Source: DATJZH01 sp035499215
Lineage (GTDB): Bacteria; Actinomycetota; Actinomycetes; Streptosporangiales; Streptosporangiaceae
Length of the DNA: 13,657 nt
Assembly: GCA_035499215.1 (NCBI GenBank)
Contig: DATJZH010000261.1
Location: forward strand, 1-13,657
Direction of reading: 5' to 3'
The position numbers were made by a program, and so were the translations under genes. Each line of letters begins with the position of its first letter. Positions within the stretch are counted from its first letter, which is position 1. Positions 12,845 through 13,657 of this stretch are shown in pieces. A model generated the notes under the pieces. The model did not search any database. It saw nothing but the letters and a program-made list of their open reading frames with translations, and was not told the origin of the DNA.

Positions 12845-12858
12845 GGGCCAATGGTCCG
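12845..12858. promoter_or_regulatory. DosR-like box upstream of the response regulator (possible autoregulation)
   Basis: GGGCC-AATG-GTCCG fits GGGNC-N4-GNCCC with only the last base off. It is 58 bases before the regulator ATG at 12917, suggesting that the regulator controls its own gene. A possible -10 (GCTAAC) lies near 12892-12897, rather far from the box. Confidence 0.55.
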
Positions 12859-12916
12859 GTCACACGACGAAGCCGGCGCGACCGGGCGCAGCCGCTAACA
12901 GAGGTGCCAGCCTTCG

Positions 12917-13645
12917 ATGAACGAGACAGCCAGGCCTCAGCCGGGAGAAGCAGTGCCCGACGGCGGCAAGACCCGCGGCAAGATCACCGTATTTCTGCTC
13001 GACGATCACGAGATTGTCCGCCGCGGGGTCCGCGAGCTGCTGGAAGCCGAGCCGGACATCACTGTCGTCGGCGAGGCGGGAACAGCGGCATCGGCGCTTG
13101 CCCGGGTCCCGGCGCTGCGGCCGCGCGTTGCGGTACTCGACGTGCGGCTGCCAGACGGCGATGGCGTTTCGGTCTGCCGTGACATCCGGTCACGGATGCC
13201 GGAGGTGGCCTGCCTGATGCTCACCTCTTTCGGCGACGACGAGGCGCTCTTCGATGCGATCATGGCAGGAGCCGCCGGATACGTGCTGAAGCAGATCCGC
13301 GGCACCGACCTGGTCGGCGCTGTGCGGACGATCGCATCGGGCCGGTCGCTGCTTGACCCGGAGGCGGCGAGCCGGGTCATGCGGCGGATGCGCGATCAGG
13401 CCGCCCGGTCCGATCCGCTCTCGGGCCTGACCGGGCAGGAACGGCGCATCCTCGAGCTGATCGGCAACGGGCTGACAAACCGCCAGATCGGCGAGCAGAT
13501 GTTCCTCGCCGAGAAGACCGTGAAGAACTATGTCTCCGCGCTCTTCGCCAAGCTCGGAATGGAGCGCCGTACCCAGGCGGCGGCCTATGCGGCCAGGCTC
13601 TTCGAGGGCCAGCACCATGCGGACCGGGAGTCCCCGGCCACCTGA
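12917..13645 (+). CDS. devR: DosR/DevR-like NarL-family response regulator
   Basis: A 242-residue two-component regulator, close to mycobacterial DosR along its whole length. The receiver domain (about 22-140) has the acidic pair D29-D30, the phospho-acceptor Asp75 in AVLDVRLPDGDG, Thr103 in MLTSF and Lys125 in GYVLKQI. The LuxR-type helix-turn-helix (about 166-230) reads DPLSGLTGQERRILELI, then FLAEKTVKNYVSALFAKLGM and ERRTQAA. Lys200, Lys203 and Asn204 correspond to DosR Lys179, Lys182 and Asn183, which contact the GGGAC half-site, so the same kind of box should be read. GAGGTG is 10 bases before the ATG; a GTG at 12953 with GGGAG 5 bases upstream is an alternative start giving a DosR-sized protein with a short leader. 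No kinase gene is in view; the window ends 12 bases after the stop. Confidence 0.93.
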   Translation: MNETARPQPGEAVPDGGKTRGKITVFLLDDHEIVRRGVRELLEAEPDITVVGEAGTAASALARVPALRPRVAVLDVRLPDGDGVSVCRDIRSRMPEVACLMLTSFGDDEALFDAIMAGAAGYVLKQIRGTDLVGAVRTIASGRSLLDPEAASRVMRRMRDQAARSDPLSGLTGQERRILELIGNGLTNRQIGEQMFLAEKTVKNYVSALFAKLGMERRTQAAAYAARLFEGQHHADRESPAT

Positions 13646-13657
13646 GGCACCCGCGGC

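Noticed and set aside
1..13657. CRISPR arrays, tRNA or rRNA genes, insertion sequences, attachment sites
   Set aside because: No regularly spaced repeats, no cloverleaf or rRNA-like stretches, no transposase or integrase motifs were seen on either strand.

Overview
The window is very GC-rich, densely coded DNA from an actinobacterium (Actinomycetota). The genus cannot be fixed from sequence alone. It looks like a hypoxia/dormancy island of the kind controlled by DosR (DevR) in mycobacteria. The last gene encodes a close DosR relative, and most neighbours belong to families known from the mycobacterial DosR regulon: an Acg-type nitroreductase, a universal stress protein, a CBS-domain protein, a flavin-split-barrel (PPOX) protein and a group 3b [NiFe] hydrogenase.

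Layout. 1-2585 (minus): a polyhydroxyalkanoate (PHA) synthase cut by the window edge, and upstream of it a BktB/PhaA-like thiolase. 2586-3064: an intergenic stretch holding a decayed piece that looks like the C-terminus of a short-chain dehydrogenase (possibly a lost phaB). 3065-3526 (minus): PPOX-family protein. 3527-4055: divergent control region with four DosR-like palindromes. 4056-7359 (plus): a tightly overlapping operon for a hydrogenase Fe-S subunit, a cNMP-fold protein, a flavin/2Fe-2S diaphorase subunit and the hydrogenase small subunit. 7407-10154 (minus): CBS-BON protein, hydrogenase maturation protease and hydrogenase large subunit. 10376-10813 (plus): universal stress protein. 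10814-11285: two strong hairpins and a frameshifted small reading frame. 11286-12257 (plus): Acg-like nitroreductase. 12392-12712 (minus): small Cys/His protein. 12917-13645 (plus): DosR-like response regulator.

How the parts fit. Group 3b hydrogenases are cytosolic enzymes that exchange electrons between NAD(P)H and protons/H2. PHA synthesis also disposes of carbon and, with a reductase, of reducing power. Both fit a cell coping with lack of oxygen. A GC-rich version of the DosR box (GGGNC-N4-GNCCC) lies before the hydrogenase operon, between the large subunit and the stress protein, before the CBS gene, before the regulator itself and near the PPOX gene. It suggests one regulon, possibly self-activated. 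The hydrogenase locus is unusual in being split into two convergent transcription units, with large and small subunits on opposite strands and boxes at both outer ends. The cognate sensor kinase is not in the window.
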